Shown: one piece after another, positions 22,432 through 32,969 of the stretch | Layout: every line of letters begins with the position of its first letter | How positions within the stretch are numbered: the stretch's first letter is position 1 | Origin: Candidatus Protistibacter heckmannii | GTDB taxonomy: Bacteria > Pseudomonadota > Gammaproteobacteria > Burkholderiales > Burkholderiaceae | NCBI GenBank assembly: GCA_025050535.1 | Contig: JALBVF010000003.1 | Location: forward strand, 276,955 to 340,954 | Direction of reading: 5' to 3' | DNA length: 64,000 bases | Made by a program: the position numbers and the translations under genes | Notes under the pieces: generated by a model | Told to the model about the DNA's origin: nothing | Seen by the model: the letters and a program-made list of their open reading frames with translations, nothing else | Database searches by the model: none

Positions 22432-23601
22432 TTAGGCAGCCTGGGGCAACTTCGCCTTGGCGGGCGCGGCGGATTCCGTGTCGGTAAAGCCGGGCTGGGA
22501 GGCGAAGCGGGCCAGATGGTGGTCCACGTCGCCGAGGGTCACTTCGATCATCGCCAGGCGCTTGAACAGATGCGCGGCCGGCAGTTCGTTGGTCACCACC
22601 ATGCTGCCGTGCAGCTGCACGGCCTGCTGACCGACGTAGCGGCAATCCTGGCCGATGCGCACCTTGGCGGCGGAGGCCGCGCGGCGGCGCTTTTCCGGCG
22701 TGCCGGTCGCGACCTTCGCGGCGGCCAGATAGACCATCGAGCGGGCCTGCTCGCCGTGGATGAACATCTCGGTCATGCGGTACTGCAAGGCCTGGAAGCG
22801 CGAGATGGGGGTGCCGAACTGCTGGCGGGTCTTGGGGTATTCGACGGTGGCGGCATTGAGCGCGTCGATCAGGCCGACGGCCGCGGCGCACAGCAGCGCG
22901 ATGCCATAGTTGGCGGCGGCGTCGATCAGCTCCCAGCCCTTGCCGGCCGTGCCGACCAGGCTGGCGGCGCCGTCGTCGAAGCGGACGTCGGCCGCTCGCA
23001 TGCCGTCGTTGTTGCGGTAATCGGTGACGCTCACGCCGGCAGCGTTGCGGTCCACCAGGAACACGGCCAGACCGTCGGTGTCGGCGTCGCCGCCGGACAC
23101 GCGGGCCGAGACGATCAGCTTGTCGGACTGGGCGCCGTGGATGACCACGTTCTTCTCGCCCTTGAGCTTGTAGCCCTCGCCGGCCTTCTCGGCGCGGGTG
23201 CTGACGTGGTTAAGCGAATGGCGCGCCTGGCGCTCACCCAGCACCGCGGCAAGCTTCACCTCGCCCGTGGCGACCTGCTCAAACACGGCGTCGTGGCCGC
23301 CCGCGAGCTTGAGGAATTCCGCGCCAAACACCGTGGCGAAATAAGGCTCGATCACCAGGCCGCGGCCCAGCTCCTGCATCACCAGCAGCATGTCGACGGC
23401 GCTGCCCGAAAATCCGCCATGGGCTTCCGGAATGGGCAGCGCGGTCAGGCCGAGCTCGGCGATGCCTTCCCAGGCCTGGTCGGATACGCCCTCGGCCGAG
23501 GCAACGATCTTCCTGCGTGCCTCGAATCCGTAGTCCTTGTCGCAGAAGCGGCGCACCGCGTCGGCCAGCTGCTTTTTTTCTTCGCTGAAATTGAAGTCCA
23601 T
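22432..23601 (-). CDS. acyl-CoA dehydrogenase
   Basis: A 389-residue FAD-dependent acyl-CoA dehydrogenase. ATG 23601 (MDFNFSEEKKQL) gives the family's length; the N-terminal helical domain (about 1-110), a middle beta domain with YKLKGEKNVVIHGAQSDK, and a C-terminal helical domain with QLHGSMVVTNELPAAHLFKRL are complete. Such enzymes often work as heteromers with a second subunit; the broken dehydrogenase upstream (23633-24831), 31 bases away, is the likely partner, as in pimeloyl-CoA dehydrogenase large and small subunits. If so this intact gene has lost its partner. No lesions seen. Confidence 0.9.
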   Translation of the reverse strand: MDFNFSEEKKQLADAVRRFCDKDYGFEARRKIVASAEGVSDQAWEGIAELGLTALPIPEAHGGFSGSAVDMLLVMQELGRGLVIEPYFATVFGAEFLKLAGGHDAVFEQVATGEVKLAAVLGERQARHSLNHVSTRAEKAGEGYKLKGEKNVVIHGAQSDKLIVSARVSGGDADTDGLAVFLVDRNAAGVSVTDYRNNDGMRAADVRFDDGAASLVGTAGKGWELIDAAANYGIALLCAAAVGLIDALNAATVEYPKTRQQFGTPISRFQALQYRMTEMFIHGEQARSMVYLAAAKVATGTPEKRRRAASAAKVRIGQDCRYVGQQAVQLHGSMVVTNELPAAHLFKRLAMIEVTLGDVDHHLARFASQPGFTDTESAAPAKAKLPQAA

Positions 23602-23632
23602 GTCTGTCTCCTCGCTTGTCGTGGCTGCCGTC

Positions 23633-24831
23633 TCAGACGCCGAGCACCATCTGCGAAATGATGTTGCGCTGAATTTCGTTGGAACCGCCGTAGATGGAGG
23701 TCTTGCGAAAATTGAAGTAGTAGGGCTAAATCGGCGCGACCAGATCGTCGCCGGCCTGGGCGTGCGCATGCTCGCCGTGCAGGTAGCCAGGGTAGAATGG
23801 CAGCGCCTGCGGGCCGGCGGCTTCGACCATCAGCTCGGTGAGGCCCTGCTGGATCTCGGTGCCCTTGATCTTGAGCATCGAGGCCTCGTGGCCTAGGGGC
23901 CCTTGCCGGCGGCTTCGCTGGAGACCATGTGCAGCATGGTCATTTCCAGCACCATCAGATCGATCTCCAGATTGGCAACCTTGGCGGAGAACATCGGGTC
24001 CTCGAGCAGCGGCTTGCAGTTCTTGAACTGGGTCTGGGCGATGCGCTTGACATAGGCCAGTTCGTGCTTGCTGCGGCCGGTGGCGGCGATACCGGTGCGC
24101 TCGTGGCTGAGCAGGTACTTGGCGCAGGTCCAGCCCTTGTTCTCCTAGCCCACGAGGTTCTTCACCGGGACCTTGACGTTGTCGAAGAAGACTTCGTTCA
24201 CCTCGTGGTCCTCGTCGAGCATGATGATGGGACGCACGGTCACGCCCGGGGTCTTCATGTCGATCAGCAGGAAGGAGATGCCCTCCTACTTCTTGGCTTC
24301 GGGATCGGTGCGCACGAGGCAGAAGATCATGTCGGCGTGCTGGGCCAGCGTGGTCCAGGTCTTCTGGCCGTTGACGATGTAGTGATCGCCCTCGCGCACG
24401 GCGCGGGTCTTGAGCGAGGCCAGATCTGAGCCCGAGCCCGGCTCGGAATAGCCCTGGCACCACCAGTCGTCGCAGTTGGCGATGCGCGGCAGGTAATACT
24501 GCTTCTGTGCGTCGGTGCCGTATTTCATGATCACGGGTGCGACCATCGCCACGCCGAAGGGCAGCATGGACGGCGTGCCGACGTGCGCGCATTCCTCGTC
24601 CCAGATGTGGCGCTGGGTGGCGTTCCAGCCGGTGCCGCCGAACTGGACCGGCCAGGCGGGCACGGACCAGACTTTCTTGGCGAGAATCTTATGCCAGCGC
24701 ACGAGGTCTTCGCGGCTCAGGCGCTTATGGTTGAGCACCTTGTTGGACAGTTCCGCAGGCAGGTTACCTTCGAGCCAGCCGGGCACTTCCGCGCGGAAGG
24801 CCTGGTCTTCGGACGTGTAATTGAGATCCAT
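23633..24831 (-). pseudogene. acyl-CoA dehydrogenase (large-subunit type), four lesions
   Basis: The joined frames give an acyl-CoA dehydrogenase of about 400 residues: MDLNYTSEDQAFRAEV, QFGGTGWNATQRHIWDEECA, CQGYSEPGSGSDLASL and the end KTSIYGGSNEIQRNIISQMVLGV. In-frame TAG codons are at 24286-24288 (after TDPEAKK), 24145-24147 (after KVPVKNLVG) and 23726-23728 (before PYYFNFRK), and a frame change lies near 23895 (after AAGKGP). It is certainly dead. It begins the minus-strand group with the intact dehydrogenase and MaoC gene. Confidence 0.93.
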
Positions 24832-24868
24832 CCCCGTCTCCCTATCAATCTTCGTTTGTTGTTTTGCT

Positions 24869-25330
24869 TTACTGCAATGTGTTCTTCGCGCCCGGCAGGC
24901 CCGGCAGCATCATGACTTCGATGCCCTCGTCCACCAGCGCCGCCGCCTCTTCGCGGCTGGCCTGTCCATGGATCGCACGCTCTGGCGCTTCGCGGTAGTG
25001 GATCTTGCGCGCTTCCTCCGCGAACTTCCCGCCCACGTCCTCGCTCTTGGACAGCATCTCGCGCACCGCCTTGAGCAAGGCGCCCTGCACTGCCTTGAGC
25101 TGGTCCGCGCCGCGTTCGCCACCCTTGTCGGCGGCCACCGCCTGCGCGGGCGCCGGTTCGGATCCGGAGAGGTTCAGGCGCGGCGCCGAAGGCATCTTCA
25201 CGACACCCTTGTCCCCGCAGACAGGGCATTCGACCAGGCCGCGGCCGAGCTGCGACTCGTAATCCTCCGCCGAAGCGAACCATCCTTCAAACCCATGCTC
25301 CAGCGAGCAGCGCAGGTTGTAGACCTTCAT
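24869..25330 (-). CDS. DUF1178 family protein
   Basis: A 153-residue soluble protein starting MKVYNLRCSLEHGFEGWF, the family's typical start, with CPVCGDKGVVKMPSAPRL near residue 36, a Cys-x-x-Cys knuckle that probably binds zinc. The middle is a low-complexity Ala/Lys linker, and the C-terminus is helical with GQASREEAAALVDEGIEVMMLP. Function unknown. It lies just downstream of the NUDIX gene on the same strand and upstream of the broken acyl-CoA dehydrogenase, 37 bases away. Intact. Confidence 0.85.
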   Translation of the reverse strand: MKVYNLRCSLEHGFEGWFASAEDYESQLGRGLVECPVCGDKGVVKMPSAPRLNLSGSEPAPAQAVAADKGGERGADQLKAVQGALLKAVREMLSKSEDVGGKFAEEARKIHYREAPERAIHGQASREEAAALVDEGIEVMMLPGLPGAKNTLQ

Positions 25331-25391
25331 GGCAAATCCAGAAACAGATGCAAGAGTGCAACCCGTTCGGCCATTTTTTGAACGACCGATC

Positions 25392-26054
25392 TTATTTGAT
25401 CATTTTCCCGGCGGAGCCACGCCTCTCAAGGCCCGCGCCGGGTTCAAGGCAGGTTAGGCCACGCCCGGCTAAGACCGTGGGAACGGCTTGCGGCTTCCAG
25501 CCGCCGGAGAGGTATTTGTCGAGCCAGAAGGCGCCGACCAGGGTCTTCACATCGGTGATGTCGCCGCGGCGGATCCATTCGAGCAGCTCGGCGAAGGGCG
25601 TGCGGATGACCTCGAGGAATTCGCCGGCGTCGAGATTGGCTTCGCCCTCGGTCAGGCCGGTGGCCAGATAGATGTCGATGAATTCGGTGGAATAGGAGAT
25701 CACCGGATGGATGCGCGCGAGGAAGACGTATTCCCAGGCGCTGTAGCCGGTCTCTTCCTTGAGCTCTCGGCGGGCGCAGGCCAGGCCGCCTTCATTGGGA
25801 TCGAGCTTGCCGGCGGGGAATTCGACCATCACCTGCCCCACCGGATAGCGGAACTGGCGCTCGAGCAGGACGCTGCCGTCGTCGAAGAGCGGGATGACCA
25901 TCACCGCGCCGGGATGCACCGCATACTCGCGGATGGCGCCCTGGCCGTCGGGCAGACGGACTTCGTCGCGCATGATCTTGAGGAAGGCGCCCTTGTAGAC
26001 CATCTCGCCGTCGAGACGGGTTTCGATCAGATGCTGGTCTTGGCTCTTGTCCAT
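25392..26054 (-). CDS. NUDIX hydrolase, ADP-ribose pyrophosphatase type
   Basis: A 220-residue NUDIX protein. The Nudix box is complete as GKLDPNEGGLACARRELKEETGY, starting near residue 82, with EFPAGK just ahead of it as in ADP-ribose pyrophosphatases that hydrolyse ADP-ribose to AMP and ribose 5-phosphate. The family usually ends near DKYLSGGW; here about 25 further residues (to GKMIK) follow, which may reflect a lost stop. It sits between DUF2818 and DUF1178, a typical arrangement downstream of nuoN in this group. Confidence 0.88.
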   Translation of the reverse strand: MDKSQDQHLIETRLDGEMVYKGAFLKIMRDEVRLPDGQGAIREYAVHPGAVMVIPLFDDGSVLLERQFRYPVGQVMVEFPAGKLDPNEGGLACARRELKEETGYSAWEYVFLARIHPVISYSTEFIDIYLATGLTEGEANLDAGEFLEVIRTPFAELLEWIRRGDITDVKTLVGAFWLDKYLSGGWKPQAVPTVLAGRGLTCLEPGAGLERRGSAGKMIK

Positions 26055-26078
26055 GGCGCGGGTGGCTCCGAGTTCGAA

Positions 26079-26393
26079 CTAGCGGCGGCGGTGCAGCAGA
26101 TAGCGGAAAACGAATCCGGGAAAGCCTAGCACCAAAAAAAGGCAGGCCGATATCGCATAAAACTCCCAGCCCTGCGGATAGGGTTCGCCAAGCCGGCTCT
26201 CCACCAGGCGGGCGACGAGGCCAACGAGGAAGTACAGCGCCAGCATTTCCAGAAGGCGCACCCAGACCGGCTTGGGCGCTTCCTTCCCCCAGTTGAGGGC
26301 CAGGAAGGCGAAGAGCCGGTGATTCAGGAAAGGCAGATTGGCGGCGATGGCGGCCAGGAGGATGACCAGCCAGCCGCCGGCGGAGGAACTCAT
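26079..26393 (-). CDS. DUF2818 inner-membrane protein
   Basis: A 104-residue protein with three hydrophobic stretches: about 8-22, 47-63 and 82-96. It is the DUF2818 gene commonly found immediately after nuoN in Burkholderiales, suggesting a link to complex I, though no function is known. It begins 13 bases after nuoN ends (on the minus strand) and ends in TAG. Intact. Confidence 0.82.
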   Translation of the reverse strand: MSSSAGGWLVILLAAIAANLPFLNHRLFAFLALNWGKEAPKPVWVRLLEMLALYFLVGLVARLVESRLGEPYPQGWEFYAISACLFLVLGFPGFVFRYLLHRRR

Positions 26394-26406
26394 GAGGCCC
26401 GGGGGA

Positions 26407-27876
26407 TCAGGAAGCGAGGGTCTGCCGGATCGTGGTGATGCACAGCGCGATCAGGCCGGTGGGAGCCACACCCAGCCAGAGGATGGCGATGCCGTTCAGG
26501 CTGAGCACGCCGCGCAGGGCGACGGGCGTGGTGATTTGGACTTCGCCCTCGGGCTCGTCGAAATACATCAGCTTGACCACGCGCAGGTAGTAGAAGGCAC
26601 CAACCAGCGAGGTCAGCACCGCCAGCACGGCCAGCCAGACCATGCCCGCGTCGACGACGGCCTGCAGCACGGTCAGCTTGGCGTAGAAGCCGACGGTCGG
26701 TGGAATGCCCGCGAGCGAGAACATCATCAGCAGAAGCAGGAAGGCGAACCAGGGGCTCTTGCGGTTCAGACCCTTGAGGTCGGACAGCTCCTCGGCCTCG
26801 AAGCCCTTGCGCGAGAGCAGCAGGATCATGCCGAAGGTGCCCAGCGTGGTGAGCACATAGGTGATCGAATAGAACAGCGCGGCGCCGTAGGCGTTGGCCG
26901 CGAAATCGGCTTTGCCGCCGACCACGCCCGAGAGCATGCCCAGCAGCATGAAGCCCATGTGCGAGATGGTCGAATAGGCCAGCATGCGCTTGAAGTTTGT
27001 CTGCGCGATCGCCGTGGCGTTGCCGACGATGAGCGAGAGCACCGAAAGCACCAGCAGCATCTGCTGCCAGTCGAAGGCGAGCGGCAGAAGACCGTCCACC
27101 AGCAGGCGGATGACGATGGCGAAAGCGGCCAGCTTGGGCGCGCCGCCGATGAGCAGCGTGACCGCGGTGGGCGAGCCCTGATACACGTCGGGCACCCACA
27201 TGTGGAAGGGAGCGACGCCCAGCTTGAAAGCCAGGCCGGCGACGACGAACACCAGGCCGAAGACCAGGATCAGCTTGTTGATGCGGCCGGTGGCGATGGC
27301 CTTGAAGATGTCGGCCAGATCCAGCGAGCCGGTGGCGCCGTAGAGCATGGACATGCCGTAGAGCAGGAAGCCCGAGGCCAGCGCGCCGAGGATGAAGTAC
27401 TTCATGCCGGCTTCGGAGGTCTCGCCGGAATCGCGGCGCATGGCGACCAGGGCGTAGGACGCCAGGGCCTGCAGCTCCAGGCCGAGGTAGAGACTCAGGA
27501 AGTTGCCGCTGGAGATCATCACGCACTGGCCGAACATGATCAGCAGCACCAGCACGATCAGGTCGGCGCCGAGCATGTCACGGCTTTCCAGATAACTGCG
27601 CGAATAGATCAGGGTCATCGCCAGGGCCAGGGCCGAGCCAGCCTTGAGCAGGTTGGCCAGCGGATCATTGACGAACATGCCGCCGAAGAGCTCGCGGGTC
27701 GTGCCGTCGTTCTGCGCGCCGAACCAGATCGCCAGCACGAAGAGCACGATCAGCGACCAGCCGTAGGCGAAGCGGCCGGCGGCCTCCTTCTTGAAGGCGC
27801 TGAACAGCAGGATCAGGCAGGCTGCCGTCAGGAGGAGCAGCTCCGGCAGAATCGGGGAGTAATCAAGATTGGCCAT
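26407..27876 (-). CDS. nuoN: NADH-quinone oxidoreductase subunit N
   Basis: A 489-residue antiporter-like membrane subunit at the inner end of the complex I membrane arm, which pumps one proton per cycle. The Proton_antipo_M domain is marked by [18 protein letters not shown] with its key Lys, and [18 protein letters not shown] in the middle. It is the last nuo gene and is followed by DUF2818, NUDIX and DUF1178 on the same strand. nuoM ends 29 bases upstream. Intact. Confidence 0.97.
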   Translation of the reverse strand: MANLDYSPILPELLLLTAACLILLFSAFKKEAAGRFAYGWSLIVLFVLAIWFGAQNDGTTRELFGGMFVNDPLANLLKAGSALALAMTLIYSRSYLESRDMLGADLIVLVLLIMFGQCVMISSGNFLSLYLGLELQALASYALVAMRRDSGETSEAGMKYFILGALASGFLLYGMSMLYGATGSLDLADIFKAIATGRINKLILVFGLVFVVAGLAFKLGVAPFHMWVPDVYQGSPTAVTLLIGGAPKLAAFAIVIRLLVDGLLPLAFDWQQMLLVLSVLSLIVGNATAIAQTNFKRMLAYSTISHMGFMLLGMLSGVVGGKADFAANAYGAALFYSITYVLTTLGTFGMILLLSRKGFEAEELSDLKGLNRKSPWFAFLLLLMMFSLAGIPPTVGFYAKLTVLQAVVDAGMVWLAVLAVLTSLVGAFYYLRVVKLMYFDEPEGEVQITTPVALRGVLSLNGIAILWLGVAPTGLIALCITTIRQTLAS

Positions 27877-27905
27877 ATCCGGTCTCTTCGTCGATCTCTT
27901 TATTT

Positions 27906-29456
27906 CTACGGCGCGACGCTCGCGGCCGCGGGGGCGGCGGCGGGAGCAGCCTCGTGGGTCGCCGTGATGCTCGCCGGCATCGTCGCGCCGAGATTCAGCT
28001 TGCTCACGGCAACGTGCTTGAGCAGGGCCGCGGAGGATTCATGGGTGATGTCGGTCACGGGCTTCGGATACAGGCCCATGGACAAGGTCATGATCGCCAG
28101 AATGCCGAGCATTGCGAATTCACGGCAGTTCAGGTCGGTCAGTTCCTTGACGTGGGCGTTGCCCGGCGCGCCGAAGATCACGCGCTTGACCATCCACAGC
28201 GAATAGGCGGCGCCAAAGATCAGCGCGGTCGCGGCCAGCAGGCCGATCCAGAAGTTGAACTGGACAGCGGCCAGGATGACCATGAATTCGCCGACGAAGC
28301 CCGAGGTGGCGGGCAGGCCGCAGTTGGCCATCGAAAACAGCACCGCGAAGGCCGCGAACTTGGGCATCACATTGACCACGCCACCGTAGTCGGCGATCTG
28401 GCGCGAATGCAGGCGGTCATAGAGCACGCCGATGCACAGGAACATGGCGCTGGAGACGAAGCCGTGCGAGATCATCTGCACGATCGCGCCTTCCACGCCC
28501 ATCTGGTTGAAGATGAAGAAGCCCAGGGTGACGAAGCCCATGTGTGCGATCGACGAATAGGCAACGAGCTTCTTCATGTCGGCCTGCACCAGGGCGACCA
28601 GGCCGATGTAGATCACCGCGATCAGCGAGAGCGTGATCATCAGGCCGGCCATGTGATGGCTGGCGTCAGGGGCGATGGGCAGCGAGAACCGCAGGAAGCC
28701 GTAGGCGCCGAGCTTGAGCATGATCGCCGCCAGCACAACGGAGCCGCCGGTCGGCGCCTCGACGTGGGCGTCGGGCAGCCAAGTGTGCACCGGCCACATC
28801 GGCACCTTGACCGCGAAGGCCACCAGGAAGGCGACGAAGATCAGCAGCTGCTCATTGAGCGAGAGCGGCGCCTTGTGCCAGTCGAGGATGTCGAAGCTGC
28901 CGGTCTTGTTGTACAGATAGAGCAGCGCGACCAACGTCAGCAGCGAGCCGAGCAACGTGTAGAGGAAGAACTTGAAAGCCGCGTAGACACGGTTCGGGCC
29001 GCCCCAGACGCCGATGATGATGTACATCGGGATCAGAGTGGCCTCGAAGAAGACGTAGAACAGCAGGCCGTCGAGCGAGGAGAACACGCCGATCATCAGG
29101 CCCGAGAGGATCAGGAAGGCAGCCATGTACTGGGCCACGCGCTCGGTGATGACTTCCCAGGCCGAGATCACCACGATGATGGTGATGAAGGCGGTCAGCG
29201 CGACGAACCAGACGGAGATGCCGTCCACGCCCAGGTAGTAGTGCGCCTTGAAGCGCTCGATCCAGGTCCAGCGTTCGACGAACTGCATCGCGGCGGTGCT
29301 GGTGTCGAAGTGCAGCAGCGGCAGCGTGACGATGAAGCTGAGGATGGAGCCGATAAGCGCGGTGCGGCGCACGAAGCCGGCGCTCTTTTCCGAGCCGAAG
29401 GCCAGGATCACCGCGCCGAAGAAGATCGGCATCCAGATGGCGAATGAAAGCGTCAT
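27906..29456 (-). CDS. nuoM: NADH-quinone oxidoreductase subunit M
   Basis: A 516-residue antiporter-like subunit of the complex I membrane arm. The conserved Glu lies in [18 protein letters not shown], and the proton-channel motif is [15 protein letters not shown] followed by [11 protein letters not shown]. The C-terminus carries an Ala/Pro-rich tail ([20 protein letters not shown]) which I read as a linker of low complexity. It ends in TAG and is separated from nuoL by 15 bases. Intact. Confidence 0.97.
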   Translation of the reverse strand: MTLSFAIWMPIFFGAVILAFGSEKSAGFVRRTALIGSILSFIVTLPLLHFDTSTAAMQFVERWTWIERFKAHYYLGVDGISVWFVALTAFITIIVVISAWEVITERVAQYMAAFLILSGLMIGVFSSLDGLLFYVFFEATLIPMYIIIGVWGGPNRVYAAFKFFLYTLLGSLLTLVALLYLYNKTGSFDILDWHKAPLSLNEQLLIFVAFLVAFAVKVPMWPVHTWLPDAHVEAPTGGSVVLAAIMLKLGAYGFLRFSLPIAPDASHHMAGLMITLSLIAVIYIGLVALVQADMKKLVAYSSIAHMGFVTLGFFIFNQMGVEGAIVQMISHGFVSSAMFLCIGVLYDRLHSRQIADYGGVVNVMPKFAAFAVLFSMANCGLPATSGFVGEFMVILAAVQFNFWIGLLAATALIFGAAYSLWMVKRVIFGAPGNAHVKELTDLNCREFAMLGILAIMTLSMGLYPKPVTDITHESSAALLKHVAVSKLNLGATMPASITATHEAAPAAAPAAASVAP

Positions 29457-29471
29457 GCAGTGTTCCCCTGC

Positions 29472-31535
29472 CTATTTACCGTTCAGATTTGAGAGCAGGA
29501 CCCAGCTCACCAGCCCCAGCATGCCGATGATCATGGCGAATGCGTAGTGATAGATGTAGCCCGACTGCAGCTTGCGCACCGTGCCCGAGAACAAGCCAAC
29601 CAGACGAGCGCTGCCGTTGACGATCAGGCCGTCGATCAGGCCCTGGTCGCAGCTCTTCCACAGACGGCCGCCGATCAGGCGCGCGCCGCCCGCGAAGAAG
29701 AAGTCATTGAACTTGTCCATGTAGTACTTGTTGTCGAGCAGCACATACAGAGGCTTGCAGGCGCGCTGGATGGCCGCAGGAATCGCCGGGGCCAGCATGT
29801 AGAACACGAAGGCCGTGACCACTCCGGCGAGCCCCAGGATGAAGGGCGGCGAGGTGAAAGCGTGCACGCCCATCGCTTCCCAGCCGTGGAAGGCTTCCTT
29901 GAGTTCTTCCATCGCATGGTGATGCTCGGAGACGAAGATCACCTGCGGGAAGGCGATGCCGTGTTCGAAGACCGGGCCGAAGAGCATCGGGCCGATGGCG
30001 ATCGCGCCGATGATCACGGAGGGGATCGCCAGCAGGATCAGCGGCAGCGTCACCACCCAGGGCGACTCGTGCGGCTTCTGGCCGGGGGCCAGACCGTGGT
30101 GATGTTCGTCGTCGGCATGCGCGTCGTGATGATCGTCATGGCCATGATGATCCTGGCCGAAGCGCTCCTTGCCGTGGAAGACCAGGAAGTACATGCGGAA
30201 GGAATAGAGAGCGGTCACGAAGACGCCGGCGATCAGCGCGAAGTAGGCGAAGTCCGCGCCCCAGAGGGTCGACTCCTTCACCGCTTCGATGATCGAGTCC
30301 TTCGAATAGACGCCGGAGAAGAACGGCATGCCGATCAGGGCCAGGGAGCCGACCAGCGACACCAGCCAGGTGATCGGCATGTATTTGCGCAGGCCGCCCA
30401 TGTTGCGCATGTCCTGGTCGTGGTGCATGCCCATGATCACCGAGCCCGTGGCGAGGAACAGCAGCGCCTTGAAGAAGGCGTGGGTCATCAGGTGGAAGAT
30501 GGCGACCTGATAGGCCGAGGCGCCCAGAGCCACGGTCATGTAGCCGAGCTGCGAGAGCGTGGAATACGCGACCACGCGCTTGATGTCGTTCTGGACGATG
30601 CCCAGGAATCCCATGAAGAGCGCGGTGATCGCTCCGATGACGAGCACGAAGGACAGCGCCGCGTCGGACAACTCGAACAGCGGCGACATGCGGCTGACCA
30701 TGAAGATGCCGGCCGTCACCATGGTGGCGGCGTGGATCAGCGCGGAGATCGGGGTCGGTCCTTCCATCGAATCGGGCAGCCAGACGTGCAGCGGGAACTG
30801 AGCCGATTTTCCCATCGCGCCGATGAACAAACAGATGCAGGCGACGGTGATCAGGTTCCAGTCGGTACCCGGCAGAGTCAGAGCCGCGAGGGCTTCGCAC
30901 TTGGCGAAGACGTCGCCGTAGTTCATGCTGCCGCCATAGGCCAGCAGCAGGCCGATGCCGAGGATGAAGCCGAAGTCGCCGACGCGGTTGACCAGGAAGG
31001 CCTTCATGTTGGCGAAGATGGCTGTCGGCCGGGTGTACCAGAAACCGATCAGCAGATAGGACACCAGGCCCACCGCTTCCCAGCCGAAGAACAGCTGCAG
31101 GAAGTTGTTGCTCATCACCAGCATCAGCATGCTGAAGGTGAACAGCGAGATGTAGCAGAAGAAGCGGCTGTAGCCCTCGTCCTCGTCCATGTAGCCGATG
31201 GTGTAGATGTGCACCATCAGCGAGACGAAAGTCACCATACACATCATCACCGCGGTCAGGCTGTCGACCAGAAAGCCGACTTCGAGCTTCAGTCCGCCGA
31301 TCTTCATCCATTCATAGACCGTGCCGTTGTAGCCGGCGCCGTTGAGCACGTCGAGCAGCACGCAGAAGGAGATCAGGAAGGAGATCGCCACGCCGAGGAT
31401 GGTGACGCGGTGGCTGTTCTCGCGCGAGATCTTGTTGCCGAAGAACTTGGTGCCGAACAGGCCCGCGACGGCGGAGCAGGCCAGCGGGGCCAGCGGCACC
31501 GCCAGCAGCAGGTTGGGATCGAGGGTAGTTGCCAT
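29472..31535 (-). CDS. nuoL: NADH-quinone oxidoreductase subunit L
   Basis: A 687-residue distal proton-pumping subunit with the long lateral helix at its C-terminus. HVWLPDSMEGPTPISALIH is the family motif, and FFGWEAVGLVSYLLIGFW with the conserved Glu precedes it. A loop between helices is exceptionally His/Asp-rich (QDHHGHDDHHDAHADDEHHH near residue 455), which could bind metal; similar loops occur in other betaproteobacterial NuoL proteins. It ends in TAG. Intact. Confidence 0.97.
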   Translation of the reverse strand: MATTLDPNLLLAVPLAPLACSAVAGLFGTKFFGNKISRENSHRVTILGVAISFLISFCVLLDVLNGAGYNGTVYEWMKIGGLKLEVGFLVDSLTAVMMCMVTFVSLMVHIYTIGYMDEDEGYSRFFCYISLFTFSMLMLVMSNNFLQLFFGWEAVGLVSYLLIGFWYTRPTAIFANMKAFLVNRVGDFGFILGIGLLLAYGGSMNYGDVFAKCEALAALTLPGTDWNLITVACICLFIGAMGKSAQFPLHVWLPDSMEGPTPISALIHAATMVTAGIFMVSRMSPLFELSDAALSFVLVIGAITALFMGFLGIVQNDIKRVVAYSTLSQLGYMTVALGASAYQVAIFHLMTHAFFKALLFLATGSVIMGMHHDQDMRNMGGLRKYMPITWLVSLVGSLALIGMPFFSGVYSKDSIIEAVKESTLWGADFAYFALIAGVFVTALYSFRMYFLVFHGKERFGQDHHGHDDHHDAHADDEHHHGLAPGQKPHESPWVVTLPLILLAIPSVIIGAIAIGPMLFGPVFEHGIAFPQVIFVSEHHHAMEELKEAFHGWEAMGVHAFTSPPFILGLAGVVTAFVFYMLAPAIPAAIQRACKPLYVLLDNKYYMDKFNDFFFAGGARLIGGRLWKSCDQGLIDGLIVNGSARLVGLFSGTVRKLQSGYIYHYAFAMIIGMLGLVSWVLLSNLNGK

Positions 31536-31543
31536 TGAGACGC

Positions 31544-31849
31544 TTAACCTTTCAGGCTGCCGAGATCGTCGACGTGGATCGTGTCGAGGTTGCGGAACAG
31601 GACCACCAGGATGGCAAGGCCGATCGCGGCCTCGGCTGCGGCGACCGTGAGGATGAAGAAGACGAAGACCTGGCCGGCCAGATCCCCCAGATAGTGCGAG
31701 AAGGCGACGAAGTTCAGGTTGATCGACAGCAGCATTAGTTCGAGCGCCATCAGCAGCACGATCAGGTTCTTGCGGTTGAGGAAGATCCCCACAATGCTGA
31801 TCGAGAAGAGGATCGCGCCGAGGACGAGGTAGTGGGCCAGCGTGATCAT
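31544..31849 (-). CDS. nuoK: NADH-quinone oxidoreductase subunit K
   Basis: A 101-residue three-helix subunit of the complex I membrane arm. It has the conserved Glu in [20 protein letters not shown] and a second in [12 protein letters not shown], the residues that connect proton channels. Its ATG overlaps the nuoJ stop by four bases (ATGA), so translation is coupled. Intact. Confidence 0.97.
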   Translation of the reverse strand: MITLAHYLVLGAILFSISIVGIFLNRKNLIVLLMALELMLLSINLNFVAFSHYLGDLAGQVFVFFILTVAAAEAAIGLAILVVLFRNLDTIHVDDLGSLKG

Positions 31850-32451
31850 ACTTCTTCCTTTTCCACCGGCATGGCGACGATGCGCACGCGGTCCGCGGCC
31901 TTGACGCGGATCTGCGCGGAGACGTCCTGGGCCTTGCTGTCCTTGCGGCGGCGCAGGGTCAGGGCCACGGAGGCGATGCTGGCCGCCAGCAGGATGATGC
32001 CGGCGACTTCGAAAGCGTACAGATACTCGGTGTAGATCAGCTTGCCGAGGTCGCGGGTGTTGGAGCCGGAGCTCACGACCTTGGACGCGAGCGGCTTGTC
32101 GGTCAGGAAGAAGCCGCGCACCAGCACCACCGCCATTTCGGCGATGATCACCGCGCCAATCAGGATGGCCATGGGCACGTACTTGGAGAAGTCGCGCCGG
32201 ATCTTTTCGAGGTTAATGTCGAGCATCATCACCACGAAGAGGAAGAGCACCATCACCGCGCCGACGTATACCAGCACCAGGGTGATGGCCAGAAATTCAG
32301 CCTGCAGCAGCATCCAGATGCCCGAGGCGGTGAAGAAGGACAGCACCAGGAACAGCGCCGAATGCACCGGGTTTCGGGACGTGATCACCTTGAACGCGGC
32401 CAGCACCAGGATGGCAGCGAAGGCATAGAAGACCAGGGATTTGATATCCAT
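31846..32451 (-). CDS. nuoJ: NADH-quinone oxidoreductase subunit J
   Basis: A 201-residue membrane subunit with about five hydrophobic segments; [20 protein letters not shown] is the conserved helix containing the pi-bulge of the family. I start at ATG 32451 ([12 protein letters not shown]), since upstream codons are in the nuoI tail. A hydrophilic C-terminal tail ([11 protein letters not shown] and later) faces the cytoplasm. The frame overlaps nuoK by four bases. Intact. Confidence 0.95.
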   Translation of the reverse strand: MDIKSLVFYAFAAILVLAAFKVITSRNPVHSALFLVLSFFTASGIWMLLQAEFLAITLVLVYVGAVMVLFLFVVMMLDINLEKIRRDFSKYVPMAILIGAVIIAEMAVVLVRGFFLTDKPLASKVVSSGSNTRDLGKLIYTEYLYAFEVAGIILLAASIASVALTLRRRKDSKAQDVSAQIRVKAADRVRIVAMPVEKEEV

Positions 32452-32468
32452 ATCGTTTCGTCGCGTTC

Positions 32469-32960
32469 TTATCGGTAGGCTGCGTCGGCCGCCTTGTTGG
32501 CCGCGATCTGGGGTTCGTAGCGGTCGCCGACGGCCAGGAGCATTTCCTTGGTGAAGTACAGGTCGCCGCGCTTCTCGCCGTGGTATTCGAAGATATGGGT
32601 CTCGACGATGGCGTCCACCGGGCAGGCCTCTTCGCAGAAGCCGCAGAAGATGCACTTGGTCAGGTCGATGTCGTAGCGCGTGGTGCGGCGGGTGCCGTCG
32701 TCGCGCTGGTCGGATTCGATGGTGATGGCCAGCGCCGGGCAGACCGCCTCGCACAGCTTGCAGGCGATGCAGCGTTCCTCGCCGTTGGGATAGCGGCGAA
32801 GCGCGTGCAGGCCGCGGAAGCGCGGCGACTGCGGCGTCTTTTCCTCGGGGAAGAGCACCGTGATCTTGCGGGCGAAGAGGTAGCGCCCGGTCAGCGCCAG
32901 GCCCTTGAACAGCTCGCGCAACAGCAGGCTGTTAAAAAACTCTTTGATCTGTAGCAGCAT
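32469..32960 (-). CDS. nuoI: NADH-quinone oxidoreductase subunit I (2x[4Fe-4S])
   Basis: A 163-residue peripheral-arm subunit that carries clusters N6a and N6b. The two ferredoxin motifs are [13 protein letters not shown] and [13 protein letters not shown], both complete. The N-terminal amphipathic helix attaches it to the membrane arm. I start at ATG 32960, with AGGTGC upstream and the family's length; a GTG three codons earlier directly follows the nuoH stop and is less likely. Intact. Confidence 0.96.
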   Translation of the reverse strand: MLLQIKEFFNSLLLRELFKGLALTGRYLFARKITVLFPEEKTPQSPRFRGLHALRRYPNGEERCIACKLCEAVCPALAITIESDQRDDGTRRTTRYDIDLTKCIFCGFCEEACPVDAIVETHIFEYHGEKRGDLYFTKEMLLAVGDRYEPQIAANKAADAAYR

Positions 32961-32969
32961 GGTCTGCAC

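Noticed and set aside
29547..31538. Open frame of 663 codons antisense to nuoL, rich in His, Glu and Gln
   Set aside because: Composition is that of an antisense shadow, with no recognisable domain; nuoL is intact.
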